Part shown: piece by piece, positions 18,022 through 25,493 of the stretch | Layout: every line of letters begins with the position of its first letter | Position numbering within the stretch: the stretch's first letter is position 1 | DNA from: a virus | IMG/VR virus record: IMGVR_UViG_3300035034_000438 | Location: 1 to 31,880 of that record | Reading direction: 5' to 3' (one strand) | Length of the DNA: 31,880 nt | Program-made: the position numbers and the translations under genes | The notes under the pieces: model-generated | What the model saw: only the letters and a program-made list of their open reading frames with translations | Told to the model about the DNA's origin: nothing | The model's database searches: none

Positions 18022-19274
18022 ATCTCTACTCCATTCCGATGTACTGTAATTTCAACTGAATCACTGAAGCTCAAAGCCGAGTCCCCAGCAGGGTTTTTCA
18101 TAATGGACACAATCTGCTTAGATCCGTCCCGCTGTATCTGAGCCATGACCGCGCTTTCTGCTGCCGAAGTAGAGAACTCCATGTCCCGTACAATCTCGGC
18201 TGAGCCGTCAGGCATACCTATAATCATAACGCCTTCGACTGTCCACCACAAGACCAGCGTACGGCCTTGATACTTGTCGTTTATGTACCCACCGTCGATC
18301 TCGATGGCTGCGCGGTCGATGGCCGTAGCAGATACCCACGAACGGGTGAAGTTTTGAGGGTCTTCGCCGGAGTAGTAATAGACTCCTTCAGCGCATCCTA
18401 CGAACAGCCCGCCTTCGCCCGCCTGGAGCATGTTTATTTCACTGGCCTCGACAAAATACCCTTCGGTACTGTCGTAGGACCAGAAGTGCATCGGGCGCGA
18501 GACAAATGCTGTTCGCCCCACCGCTCTAAACATAGTCCCATTGTGTATGGCTGCTAGGGAGCTGGGGGGCATCTTCTGGGTGAACTGAGTGATTAGCTGC
18601 CGCTGCGGGGGTAAGTTCCCGACAACTGCTGTAGTTACGCCCGGCGCTACGGACCTACGGAAATACAGAGTCTGCCCGTTAGGGTCAGAAGCGTAGATGT
18701 TTACTGCTGTGATACCCGGTGCTTGTGGGATGTTGGTAAGCTCGATTCCCTGCCCCTGAACCACGTCGATGTACGAAGCCTCACCTGTCCCTGATTCTAA
18801 GCCATCGCGCTGATGTGTAACAGCGACCATGACGTGCCCGGAGTTCATCCCGCCGTTGGGGGAGACTGCCACGACGGGTTGGGCTTGTACGTCTTGGATG
18901 CCAAATTCAGTGGTAGCGCCATCCATATAGACCATACCGTCCATATTGTCAGCCGACCACACTACATAATCATTAATCCTGACGTAACTGACTAGCCCGA
19001 TTAGGCCCGTAGCTACGGTCGTCGGCGTACCTTCGGGGTTGGCCCACTGTTTGAGCTCCCCGTTCTCGACCGCCAGTAGCGATCGACCTAAAGAAAACAG
19101 AGAGTGCATGGCCGCGCCGTCGTAGACCTTGCGGTAGCCCTGTCTGCGACGGGGTTTCCCCTCGTTTATGAGATCTACGTTACGGGCTTCGCGTAAGGAA
19201 GTGCCGGGAGCCTGGTCTTTACGGCTTACGTTATTAATGCCGTCAGGCCAGCCAGGGAATCTGAAATCTGACAT
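18018..19274 (-). CDS. Tail nozzle or stabilisation-like protein (418 residues)
   Basis: The N-terminal pattern GWPDGINNVSRKD...REARNVDLINEGKPRRRQGYRK is typical of tail proteins that close the head-tail channel in short-tailed phages, where an arginine/lysine-rich NVD...GKPRRR motif begins a beta-propeller-like fold. The rest alternates short beta strands with Gly and Asp turns (VYMDGATTEFG, LFVGCAEGVYYYSGEDP), consistent with propeller blades. The ATG start overlaps the upstream adaptor stop by one base (TAATG). Position directly after the adaptor agrees with a nozzle or plug located below the connector. I cannot say whether it is closer to P22 gp10 or T7 gp12 type proteins; the assignment is by pattern and gene order. 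Confidence 0.72.
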   Translation of the reverse strand: MSDFRFPGWPDGINNVSRKDQAPGTSLREARNVDLINEGKPRRRQGYRKVYDGAAMHSLFSLGRSLLAVENGELKQWANPEGTPTTVATGLIGLVSYVRINDYVVWSADNMDGMVYMDGATTEFGIQDVQAQPVVAVSPNGGMNSGHVMVAVTHQRDGLESGTGEASYIDVVQGQGIELTNIPQAPGITAVNIYASDPNGQTLYFRRSVAPGVTTAVVGNLPPQRQLITQFTQKMPPSSLAAIHNGTMFRAVGRTAFVSRPMHFWSYDSTEGYFVEASEINMLQAGEGGLFVGCAEGVYYYSGEDPQNFTRSWVSATAIDRAAIEIDGGYINDKYQGRTLVLWWTVEGVMIIGMPDGSAEIVRDMEFSTSAAESAVMAQIQRDGSKQIVSIMKNPAGDSALSFSDSVEITVHRNGVEI

Positions 19275-19972
19275 TAGAGGCCCCCGTATACTATCTGGCC
19301 GGGGGTTCTAGTCCGGCGCGTTATCTCAGCCTTGGTCTGCTGCTTAGAGCTCTCAAACATGGCTGCATAGCGGGCGGCTTGGTCGGGGCTGTACACGTCG
19401 GCGTCCTGCTTCAAATAAGCCTCGCGCATCATACCGGCCAGCAGCATACGGATATGACGCTGCTTCCTGATATCAAGCGAGTCATTGAAGTCACATACCT
19501 CACTGGCCTCTAGGTACGCTGGTAGGAGTAGTTCGTCATCCATCGTAGGCGTAGGGTATAGGCGCAGTTCCCCAGAAGTGTGGTCAAACGTATACACCCG
19601 CGGTACGCCGGGGGAGCCATTCATAAATAAATTAGTAGTCGCCCGCTGGCCATAGTCATCGACCACCATAGCCTCGTTGATATTGCGCTCGCACACGGTA
19701 ACGCCGTGATTGACCAGCGTAGCTTGTTCGTAGCGAGGTTCGATTATGCTCTCAGGTACAACTACGACAGGGTCGCCCGCGACGACTGTTAGGGGCACTA
19801 CCCCGCGCTTATATCTGGTGTCACGGACAAATTCTTCGTGGGCAATGTTGATGTAATCTAATACGTCAAGATCAGACCAAAGAAGACCCGACTGATCAGT
19901 CGGGTCTATGTCTTTATCGTCTACCGCAGCCCTAAAACGGGTTTTGAGGTAGTCCAGAGCTTCTCTGGACAT
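19274..19972 (-). CDS. Head-tail adaptor protein (232 residues)
   Basis: This matches the pattern of phage adaptor proteins. It has an N-terminal helical bundle (LKTRFRAAVDD, LWSDLDVLDYINIAHEEFVRDTR), a central beta-rich part (VVAGDPVVVVPESI, LRLYPTP) and a long C-terminal helix (IRKQRHIRMLLAGMMREAYLKQD...MFESSKQQTKAEI). The helical bundle with the IN-AHEEF motif is characteristic of SU10/P22-like adaptors that form a ring under the portal. It lies two bases after the preceding gene and overlaps the nozzle-like gene by one base. Family assignment is from pattern recognition; role in the connector is well supported by gene order (capsid, adaptor, nozzle). Confidence 0.8.
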   Translation of the reverse strand: MSREALDYLKTRFRAAVDDKDIDPTDQSGLLWSDLDVLDYINIAHEEFVRDTRYKRGVVPLTVVAGDPVVVVPESIIEPRYEQATLVNHGVTVCERNINEAMVVDDYGQRATTNLFMNGSPGVPRVYTFDHTSGELRLYPTPTMDDELLLPAYLEASEVCDFNDSLDIRKQRHIRMLLAGMMREAYLKQDADVYSPDQAARYAAMFESSKQQTKAEITRRTRTPGQIVYGGL

Positions 19973-19974
19973 TG

Positions 19975-20481
19975 TTACGCGCCTTTAGCTGGCAGTTCGC
20001 CTGCCTCACGCATGGCGGCTACAACTTCATCGCGTACGCTTACGGTAATGTCCTCAGATAATACGGCATTGAGCACGTTCATCTTGGGCAGGCCGTCAGC
20101 GGTCAATGTACCATCTTTCTTTTCGGCTACGATGACTGCGATCGCAGAACGCACATCGACATTACCGGGCGATACTTTTGTATCTTCCTTGGCCGTTTCC
20201 GTAGCGTATTCGCTGGAATCTACCTCTTCTACATTAGTGATATCACCCACTTCCGTATGCCGAATCAACGTGGATTGCATAGTCGCTCGATTAGTTTCTG
20301 GTACGTCGGCTGACAAGTCGCGGAAACGCTTTACCTGTCTTGCGCCATACTTCTCGCATTCGGCTACCATGGATGGGGGGACGAAACGCTCTTCCCCCGC
20401 TAGGAATTGAATTGTGTGTCCTGAGCTACCAGAAACAGTGAAACTGCCCGGCGCTTTCATAATTGCAGCTTTGACTTTCAT
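19975..20481 (-). CDS. Hypothetical head-region protein (168 residues)
   Basis: This is an unnamed protein between the capsid/decoration genes and the adaptor. The N-terminal 55 residues (GSSGHTIQFLAGEERFVPPSMVAECEKYGA) look like a small beta domain seen in short genes at this position in related head modules. The middle is acidic and probably flexible. The C-terminal 60 residues form a helical pair (VRSAIAVIVAEKKDG, DITVSVRDEVVAAMREAG). The ribosome binding site GAGGAAG is well placed upstream of ATG, just past the terminator-like hairpin at 20507-20533. It is a likely virion or head-completion factor, inferred only from context. Confidence 0.68.
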   Translation of the reverse strand: MKVKAAIMKAPGSFTVSGSSGHTIQFLAGEERFVPPSMVAECEKYGARQVKRFRDLSADVPETNRATMQSTLIRHTEVGDITNVEEVDSSEYATETAKEDTKVSPGNVDVRSAIAVIVAEKKDGTLTADGLPKMNVLNAVLSEDITVSVRDEVVAAMREAGELPAKGA

Positions 20482-20506
20482 AATAAGACTTCCTCAATGG
20501 GTTTTG

Positions 20507-20533
20507 AAAAGGGGGGGCATGAGCCCCCTCTTT
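20507..20533 (-). terminator. Terminator-like GC hairpin, possibly bidirectional
   Basis: A 6-bp perfect G/C stem (20513-20518 with 20523-20528, loop ATGA) extends to about 11 bp with one mismatch through flanking A and T residues. On the minus strand it is followed by TTTT; on the plus strand it is followed by TCTTTGTTT. It lies between the decoration-protein gene and the 168-residue gene. It probably reduces rather than stops late transcription, since adaptor and tail genes lie beyond it with no obvious promoter. Confidence 0.6.
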
Positions 20534-20535
20534 GT

Positions 20536-20919
20536 TTACACGGTTTCAGTAGCCCGGTTCTCACGCAGGCACGTAAACTCGATAACTAACTCACCTGCCG
20601 TGGCGGCAGTACCAGCCTCAGCAAATACCAGAGCGAGCTTATCGGGAGCGCCATAAACAGTCCCATCCAGCGTAAACGCTGTCCGGCCTGCTGTGGCGAG
20701 ATCCACTCCATCAAGGTAACGGTCTGCGGTGTCTGAATCACCTAGATCCACCGTAGCTGATGTGCCGGAGTCCCATGGAGTTACTACAGTGATTGAACCA
20801 CCTGTAATAACTTCGCCGTGGAGTACCTGAGCCAGCTCATAACCATCGACTACTTGCGCGAAGGTCAACCGAATAACATCACCCAGAGGCCACTGTCGTA
20901 CATTTCTTAACGTATTCAT
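20536..20919 (-). CDS. Probable capsid decoration protein (127 residues)
   Basis: This is a small beta-rich protein directly after the capsid gene. The stretch TAFTLDGTVYGAPDKLALVF and the ATAGELVIEF ending fit a phage family with repeated strands and a conserved TAGE turn near the end. Such proteins next to N4-gp56-type capsid genes are often head-surface or structural proteins, but I know of no proven role for this one. It has a perfect AAGGAGG nine bases before ATG, overlapping the capsid stop codon, which implies high expression expected for a multicopy virion component. It is followed by the terminator-like hairpin. Decoration role is inferred. Confidence 0.7.
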   Translation of the reverse strand: MNTLRNVRQWPLGDVIRLTFAQVVDGYELAQVLHGEVITGGSITVVTPWDSGTSATVDLGDSDTADRYLDGVDLATAGRTAFTLDGTVYGAPDKLALVFAEAGTAATAGELVIEFTCLRENRATETV

Positions 20920-20933
20920 TAGATGTATCCTCC

Positions 20934-22076
20934 TTAGAGTGCTGTGTCAATTACGAATGAGCCAAAGTCTTCGAGTAAGCCTGAGTCTACGCCTTTGAAC
21001 TGCGGACGTAGGAGGCCACACATCTTACCTGCTGAAATGCCAGGCTTGTTCTCAAAGTCAAACTCTTTCTCGACCCATTTTGGTCGTCCAATATCGGCTT
21101 TAGCAAGCGCCTGAGCACCAGCTACGATAATGCGCTGTCCATCCACTGCGCCACCAGCGCCCCACTTACTGCCTGCGGGAGCGTTACGGTTGTTAAACGT
21201 CATCTTGTGCGGGTAGATGGCAATGCCGTCTAGCCAGATAACATCAGTGCCCTTGAACAGCGGGTTATCTGCTGAACGGGGTAGCGCATCCTTGTAAGCC
21301 GCTTTGAAATCAGGGTCCATCTTCAGCGCTTTGATACCGTCCGGGGTCATGAACATGTTGAAGTGTTCGATGCCGCCTTTAGAGTAAATTGGCTGCAGGT
21401 AGGAGTTCTCGGCTGCGGTCTTAGCGGCCAACACCATTTCATACGTAGGTGTATCGGCTGCTACGATGTTTGCGTTACCGAAACCAGCTTGCCCTGCGCG
21501 GAGTAGCCCGTTGGTGGCATCCCACTGGAATTGGCGGTTAGCTGTAAGAGGCTTAGCAGCATCAGCAGCGAACTTCAGCAACTGTAACTGAGAGCTCAAT
21601 GGGTTCTGGGCGGTGGTGCCTCGTAAAGCGCCTCGCGTGGTGTAAGCATATGAAATGCCTGACAAGTGCAAGAACGCCATTTGATCCCAGCGGTTAGCCA
21701 GCCAGTAAGCTAGTTTGTCCCGTGACTGCAAGCGGAAATTTACTACGCTACGCTGGTTAGCCATCGCGCCTTCGTGAAGGACAGCGTGGCGGAGTTGATC
21801 AACGTCGATCACTTGGTCGGAACTGGTCATCGCCTCTTCGTTACCTTCCAGAGTACGGTCGCCAGCTACGCCATCACCTTCGAGATCATGGATAAGTGTA
21901 ATTACCGCCCGAGCACCTTTTTCGGTCTGCTTCAGCTCAGTAATGCGCTGGATCATGTTAGTAGCTTCGGTGCCCTCGAACTTAGCAGTGAAAGACCGAT
22001 CGCGGGCTTGCTTCCACACGCCCATTGACCAAATTGTCTTTTCTTCTTCCGTCTGATTAGCAAAATTAGTAAACAT
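20934..22076 (-). CDS. Major capsid protein, N4-gp56 family (380 residues)
   Basis: The sequence fits the N4-gp56 family of HK97-fold major capsid proteins. It shows an N-terminal arm, the GDRTLEGNEEAM signature, VDQLRHAV, RDKLAYWLANRWDQMAFLHLSG, and a late segment FNMFMTPDGIKALKMD. Length is usual for the family. AGAGG lies nine bases before ATG. The 247-bp leader between the scaffold stop and this start carries three 29-bp hairpin repeats and one strong hairpin, which is unusual in an operon otherwise packed tightly. The protein would be assembled with the scaffold and portal into the procapsid, and the gene is followed directly by a probable decoration protein. Confidence 0.9.
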   Translation of the reverse strand: MFTNFANQTEEEKTIWSMGVWKQARDRSFTAKFEGTEATNMIQRITELKQTEKGARAVITLIHDLEGDGVAGDRTLEGNEEAMTSSDQVIDVDQLRHAVLHEGAMANQRSVVNFRLQSRDKLAYWLANRWDQMAFLHLSGISYAYTTRGALRGTTAQNPLSSQLQLLKFAADAAKPLTANRQFQWDATNGLLRAGQAGFGNANIVAADTPTYEMVLAAKTAAENSYLQPIYSKGGIEHFNMFMTPDGIKALKMDPDFKAAYKDALPRSADNPLFKGTDVIWLDGIAIYPHKMTFNNRNAPAGSKWGAGGAVDGQRIIVAGAQALAKADIGRPKWVEKEFDFENKPGISAGKMCGLLRPQFKGVDSGLLEDFGSFVIDTAL

Positions 22077-22140
22077 TTTGGAATACCTCTTAAAAATAGA
22101 TGATTTATTGGTTTCCCGTTCTTCGCTAACGGTGAGCGTT

Positions 22141-22275
22141 TATCATGTATTTTTTTCGAGACTGCTCTCGCTCCAAACTGTCGCGTCTGGCGGTCGGTAT
22201 CAGTGTTTAATGAGACTGCTCTCAAACCGTTTATCGCAACGATGGGCGGAATCAGTATTTATTGAGACTGCTCTC
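22141..22275 (-). repeat. Three spaced 29-bp repeats with hairpin cores in the capsid-gene leader
   Basis: Copies lie at 22141-22169, 22195-22223 and 22247-22275 (spacing 54 and 52 bases). Each has the core GAGAGCAGTCTC on the minus strand, which pairs as GAGA/TCTC around GCAG. Copies two and three match at 26 of 29 positions; the first is more diverged outside the core. The closing pair is C-G in the first copy and T-A in the others, a paired change that supports hairpin folding. They sit 65-199 bases before the capsid ATG. Function is unknown: RNA processing, mRNA stability or protein binding are possible. Confidence 0.8.
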
Positions 22276-22278
22276 AGA

Positions 22279-22313
22279 TTTATAGGCGGAGTATACCGCA
22301 CTCCGCCTATAAA
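22279..22313 (-). promoter_or_regulatory. Perfect 14-bp hairpin after the scaffold gene
   Basis: Arms 22279-22292 and 22300-22313 are perfectly complementary around a 7-base loop. The minus-strand continuation is AATCTGAG with no T run, so it is not a normal intrinsic terminator. It begins 11 bases after the scaffold stop codon. It may act as an RNA processing site or mRNA stabiliser separating scaffold and capsid messages. The structure itself is certain; the role is inferred. Confidence 0.7.
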
Positions 22314-22323
22314 ATGCAAACGG

Positions 22324-23373
22324 CTAAACTGAGGGTAAGTGGTCGCCGCGATATTTGGACTTCAACTTCTCGTCCATTTTCTCGTAGTCCTCCATCGACA
22401 TGTTGAGAATATCTACGTCATCTTCTGTATCCAATGCCGCTCTCTTATTATCCACCCTAGCCGGTTGGGAAGTAGCGACCTTCTTATTACGGGTTGTATT
22501 CGTAGTGCGCTTCTTACCAGACAGCGATGGTTTTTCGTCATCAGCTTCTAAGTCCGGCATATCCAACTGAAATTTGACGCGAGTGTATTCAAACGCTTTG
22601 AGCATGGCTTCTACTCTGCCCCGCCCAGCTTTCATGAAGTCCTGGGATAGTTCCAGCGTCTCGCGCACTAATGGCTCGTTGAAGTTGTCCGAAGATGAAT
22701 CGAACTGGGTGTAGTCCGCTTCGATCCGGTCTACCAAACTGTCAAATTTTGTATCCTCAATAGCTTGGTCTCGCGCAGTCCTAGTAGCCTCGCTGATACG
22801 GATCTCAGTCAGATCGCGGTTTAGCTTGGACTCTTCGGTCCGCAGCTTGGAAATTTTTTCTGAGTCAGCATCAACTAAGGCGCCTGTAAGCTCAGTGCTT
22901 AATGCGTCTAAGCGGTCGTTGATGGTTTTGACCTGGTCTGAAGTATCTGCCGGTGCCGCACTGTCGATTTTGCCGAAGCGCCGCTCGTACTCAGCTACCT
23001 TCTTCACCGCGTCTTTCTTCTGCTTAGTTATCTCATTAATGCGGGATTGAGGTATGCGGATCGAGTTGGCTTTCTTGGCTGGTTTGGCGTCGTCATCCGT
23101 GGCGTCGTCATCCGTGGTGTCGTCATCCGTGGTGTCGTCATCCGTGGTGTCGTCGTCCGTGGTGTCGTCATCCGTGGTGTCGTCATCCGTGGTGTCGTCA
23201 TCCGTGGTGTCGTCATCCGTGGTGTCGTCGTCCGTGGTGTCGTCATCCGTGGTGTCGTCGTCCGTGGTGTCGTCGTCCGTAGGTAGGAAGTCGCCTCTTA
23301 ACTTAGGGTCGTCTACGAAATTCTCCAGCGCTTCAGCGTCTGCGTTCCCTACTTCGATGCCATCTACTTTCAT
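22324..23373 (-). CDS. Scaffold protein with an Asp/Thr repeat tract (349 residues)
   Basis: This is called scaffold by position between portal and major capsid protein and by composition: highly charged, almost wholly helical, no catalytic motif. ATG at 23373 has GGAG eight bases upstream and is preferred; GTG at 23379, which overlaps the portal stop, is too close to that site. Residues about 31-95 are thirteen copies of a TDDD(T/A) pentapeptide. They are followed by a basic linker, a coiled coil (about 115-210), and a C-terminal region with a basic patch (KKRTTNTTRNKK) and a final helix EDYEKMDEKLKSKYRGD. Basic C-terminal helices that bind capsid protein are known in other phage scaffolds. 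The acidic repeat at the N-terminus is an unusual addition. Confidence 0.8.
   Translation of the reverse strand: MKVDGIEVGNADAEALENFVDDPKLRGDFLPTDDDTTDDDTTDDDTTDDDTTDDDTTDDDTTDDDTTDDDTTDDDTTDDDTTDDDTTDDDATDDDAKPAKKANSIRIPQSRINEITKQKKDAVKKVAEYERRFGKIDSAAPADTSDQVKTINDRLDALSTELTGALVDADSEKISKLRTEESKLNRDLTEIRISEATRTARDQAIEDTKFDSLVDRIEADYTQFDSSSDNFNEPLVRETLELSQDFMKAGRGRVEAMLKAFEYTRVKFQLDMPDLEADDEKPSLSGKKRTTNTTRNKKVATSQPARVDNKRAALDTEDDVDILNMSMEDYEKMDEKLKSKYRGDHLPSV
23086..23280. repeat. Minisatellite: thirteen 15-bp units inside the scaffold gene
   Basis: The units are exact copies of GG(T/C)GTCGTC(A/G)TCCGT on the plus strand. Only two positions vary: C in the first two units at base 3 (Thr to Ala) and A or G at base 10, a synonymous Asp wobble (pattern AAAAGAAAAGAGG). 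Read on the minus strand each unit encodes TDDDT or TDDDA. The low divergence points to recent expansion by slippage or unequal recombination, always in frame because the unit is 15 bp. Confidence 0.97.
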
Positions 23374-23375
23374 AA

Positions 23376-25493
23376 TCACTGCTCCGTGGTTTGTTCAGGT
23401 TGTGCGCCTTCTTGCTGCGCGGGTACGGCGGCGCTCTCTTCCTGCCTAGCGTCGTCTAGTAAAGTCTTCATTTCGTCCGCCCTCTGCGCTCTGGATCTTA
23501 TATCTACGACAGCAGCGTCATTGGCTTCCTTAACATCCAACATGCGGGCTCTCAGCATGAGATCCATCTCCTCTCGGACGGATAAATTCCCGCCTTCAAT
23601 CTCGCTCATCACTTTGCGGGCTCTGGCTTCGGACAATGTGGCCTGGGCGATGCGGTTACGTACATCGGCCTGCTTCAGCTCCATTTCCAACTTCGCCATC
23701 TCCTGCTGGGCCTGCCGCTCCTCCTCAGTCGGAGTATCCGTACCTGAAGCCTTACGAAGCTCTTCAGCCAGTTCCTCTTTCCGGCTAAACGAGCTGTGCT
23801 CCACAAACATGTACGTAGGGACGGTAATGCCTAGTTTCTGAAGTTCGATCAGTTCGTTGAACTGCTGATTGTCGAATGTATCCCGGACGGCTGTGGAAGT
23901 GATCACTACGTTGTAATCACCTTCGGTAATGTCATTCACTACCTCGCCGGTTTCCTCGTCCACTTGGTTCAATGTAATGTGTTCTGTTTGAGCATTGATG
24001 CCGCGAGACGTTATTGATATAACGCGCTCGTCATCATAAAACCGCTTTATCAGCTTTAATATCCGCGCAGCCAGTAACTCATGTGTCAGAGACAAGTTAG
24101 TCAGGTGGGGCGTAAATGCTGTGAGGGATGCTTGTCTGCGAGCGCCAATGGCTTTACCCGCGACATCAGCTCTCGCAACTCCACGGGTTTCGTCCTGGAT
24201 GCCTGAGATAGAACCCAGATCTTCATCCGCTTTGTTAGATATGCGATCCAGCCCGGTGGGGATCTTAACTGGCTCGATCCTAGTAATGTCGTCGGAGCTG
24301 TCATTGTACTCAATGACCAAGCCAGTCATTGAACCGCGCTGCTCCAGATCGGAGGTGTTCATGTTAGTTAGAGAGCCGGTTTTTACCTTCCAACCACTGT
24401 TGGACGTGCCGTTCACGATATGCAGCTCTTGCGACCGCAACTTGTTGTAATTGCGCTGCGGGTCGATCAAGTCTTCTACTGCGCCCGATGTCTTACCTCT
24501 GAGAAAGAACGGGAAGAACGGTACGATCGTAAAATGGTCGTAAGGGCTTAACTTGTCGTGGAGTAATGCGCTGCCAGTGGATACGGTCCAGCGAATTACT
24601 TTAGCGTCCTTCTTCACCACTTTGAGTTTAGGATTCTCTGCCAGCTTTTCCTCGACGGTAGCAGGGTCCCAATCCATCGGAATACGGTAAGACTCTCCAG
24701 TGCTCCCATTAATTAGGAAGTCCACTTTCTCAATCTGCTTGTACTGGCGTTCTATAATCAGGTAATTCTTTCTAGTCGGGTCTTCTAAGTCTTCCGCCCC
24801 GTCGCTGGCAAACTCAGCGTCGGTCCCGCCGAAACTGCCGTCCTCGTCCAGCTTAGTATCGTTGTCAGAATGGACTGTCGTGCCGTGCGCTATCACAGCG
24901 TCCACATACTTCTTGCCATAGCGTCGCTCGATGTCCATTAACGTCTGTCTGGACACGATCATCACCTCGTTCCAAGTATCAGGATCATACTCGTCTGCGT
25001 CGGGGTCTGGAATAACTGAACGGGGGTTCGGAGTTGTTATGGAAACTTTGCCCATGTGGTTATCGTCGAAAGCTATCCGCACGTCGTAATACGCCCGCGA
25101 CGTTACAATCCCTTCCAGGAATAAGTTCGAGTCTAGGTGCTCTAGTTTCTGGTCGTTACTTACGTCTATGTAGACCTTGTTGAGCAACGTCGCAGTATCA
25201 GATGAGCCATTAGCCGAAGGTACGAATTTCACTTCCGTACGGTTTTGCTGGTATTCACCCAGCATCGTCTGGACTATAGGCTTGATCTTATTAATTGTGA
25301 GGGCGGGGCGCTTGGCAGTTTTTAATGCCTTAATGTCTTTCTCGTCCCACTGCTCAGAGAAAAGGAATTTGTTACATAGGTTGGCCTTGGCGACGAATCT
25401 ATCGTGGCCTTTTTTTCTAGCGTACACCAGCCGCGCATGATTGTTCTCAGCTGCGGTGGAAGCTGAAACTGGTTTTTTAGGTGCGTCTTTCAT
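23376..25493 (-). CDS. Portal protein, P22-like (705 residues)
   Basis: Length, gene position and motifs fit the P22-type portal family. There is an N-terminal segment with WDEKDIKALKTAKRPALTINKIKPIV and LGEYQQNRTEVKFVP, and the stem-side pattern NPRSVIPDPDADEYDPDTWNEVMIV. An IRWTVSTGSALL region and the YNKLRSQELHIVNG helix follow, and then a long C-terminal helical region (about 610-690) rich in Glu, Arg and Gln. The ATG overlaps the TerL stop as ATGA. It forms the dodecameric ring through which TerL packages DNA and to which the adaptor binds. A P22-like portal paired with an N4-gp56-type capsid is a combination seen in other podovirus-like phages. Confidence 0.88.
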   Translation of the reverse strand: MKDAPKKPVSASTAAENNHARLVYARKKGHDRFVAKANLCNKFLFSEQWDEKDIKALKTAKRPALTINKIKPIVQTMLGEYQQNRTEVKFVPSANGSSDTATLLNKVYIDVSNDQKLEHLDSNLFLEGIVTSRAYYDVRIAFDDNHMGKVSITTPNPRSVIPDPDADEYDPDTWNEVMIVSRQTLMDIERRYGKKYVDAVIAHGTTVHSDNDTKLDEDGSFGGTDAEFASDGAEDLEDPTRKNYLIIERQYKQIEKVDFLINGSTGESYRIPMDWDPATVEEKLAENPKLKVVKKDAKVIRWTVSTGSALLHDKLSPYDHFTIVPFFPFFLRGKTSGAVEDLIDPQRNYNKLRSQELHIVNGTSNSGWKVKTGSLTNMNTSDLEQRGSMTGLVIEYNDSSDDITRIEPVKIPTGLDRISNKADEDLGSISGIQDETRGVARADVAGKAIGARRQASLTAFTPHLTNLSLTHELLAARILKLIKRFYDDERVISITSRGINAQTEHITLNQVDEETGEVVNDITEGDYNVVITSTAVRDTFDNQQFNELIELQKLGITVPTYMFVEHSSFSRKEELAEELRKASGTDTPTEEERQAQQEMAKLEMELKQADVRNRIAQATLSEARARKVMSEIEGGNLSVREEMDLMLRARMLDVKEANDAAVVDIRSRAQRADEMKTLLDDARQEESAAVPAQQEGAQPEQTTEQ

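Noticed and set aside
21953-22225. Minus-strand frame overlapping the capsid start and leader
   Set aside because: It lies in a different frame from the capsid gene, covers the hairpin leader, and encodes a basic low-complexity sequence with no ribosome site support.
22141-22275. Possible CRISPR array
   Set aside because: Only three copies, with imperfect repeats and about 24-26-base gaps that themselves share sequence; no cas genes or leader. It fits leader hairpins better.
22141-22275. N4-type hairpin promoters for a virion RNA polymerase
   Set aside because: The stems have a 4-base loop and do not match the short-stem, 3-base-loop promoters I know, and no RNA polymerase motifs were found in the giant protein.
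23047-23449. Plus-strand frames giving VVIRG or SSVVS repeats
   Set aside because: They are translations of the 15-bp minisatellite in other frames; the minus-strand frame belongs to the scaffold gene and continues into normal helical sequence.
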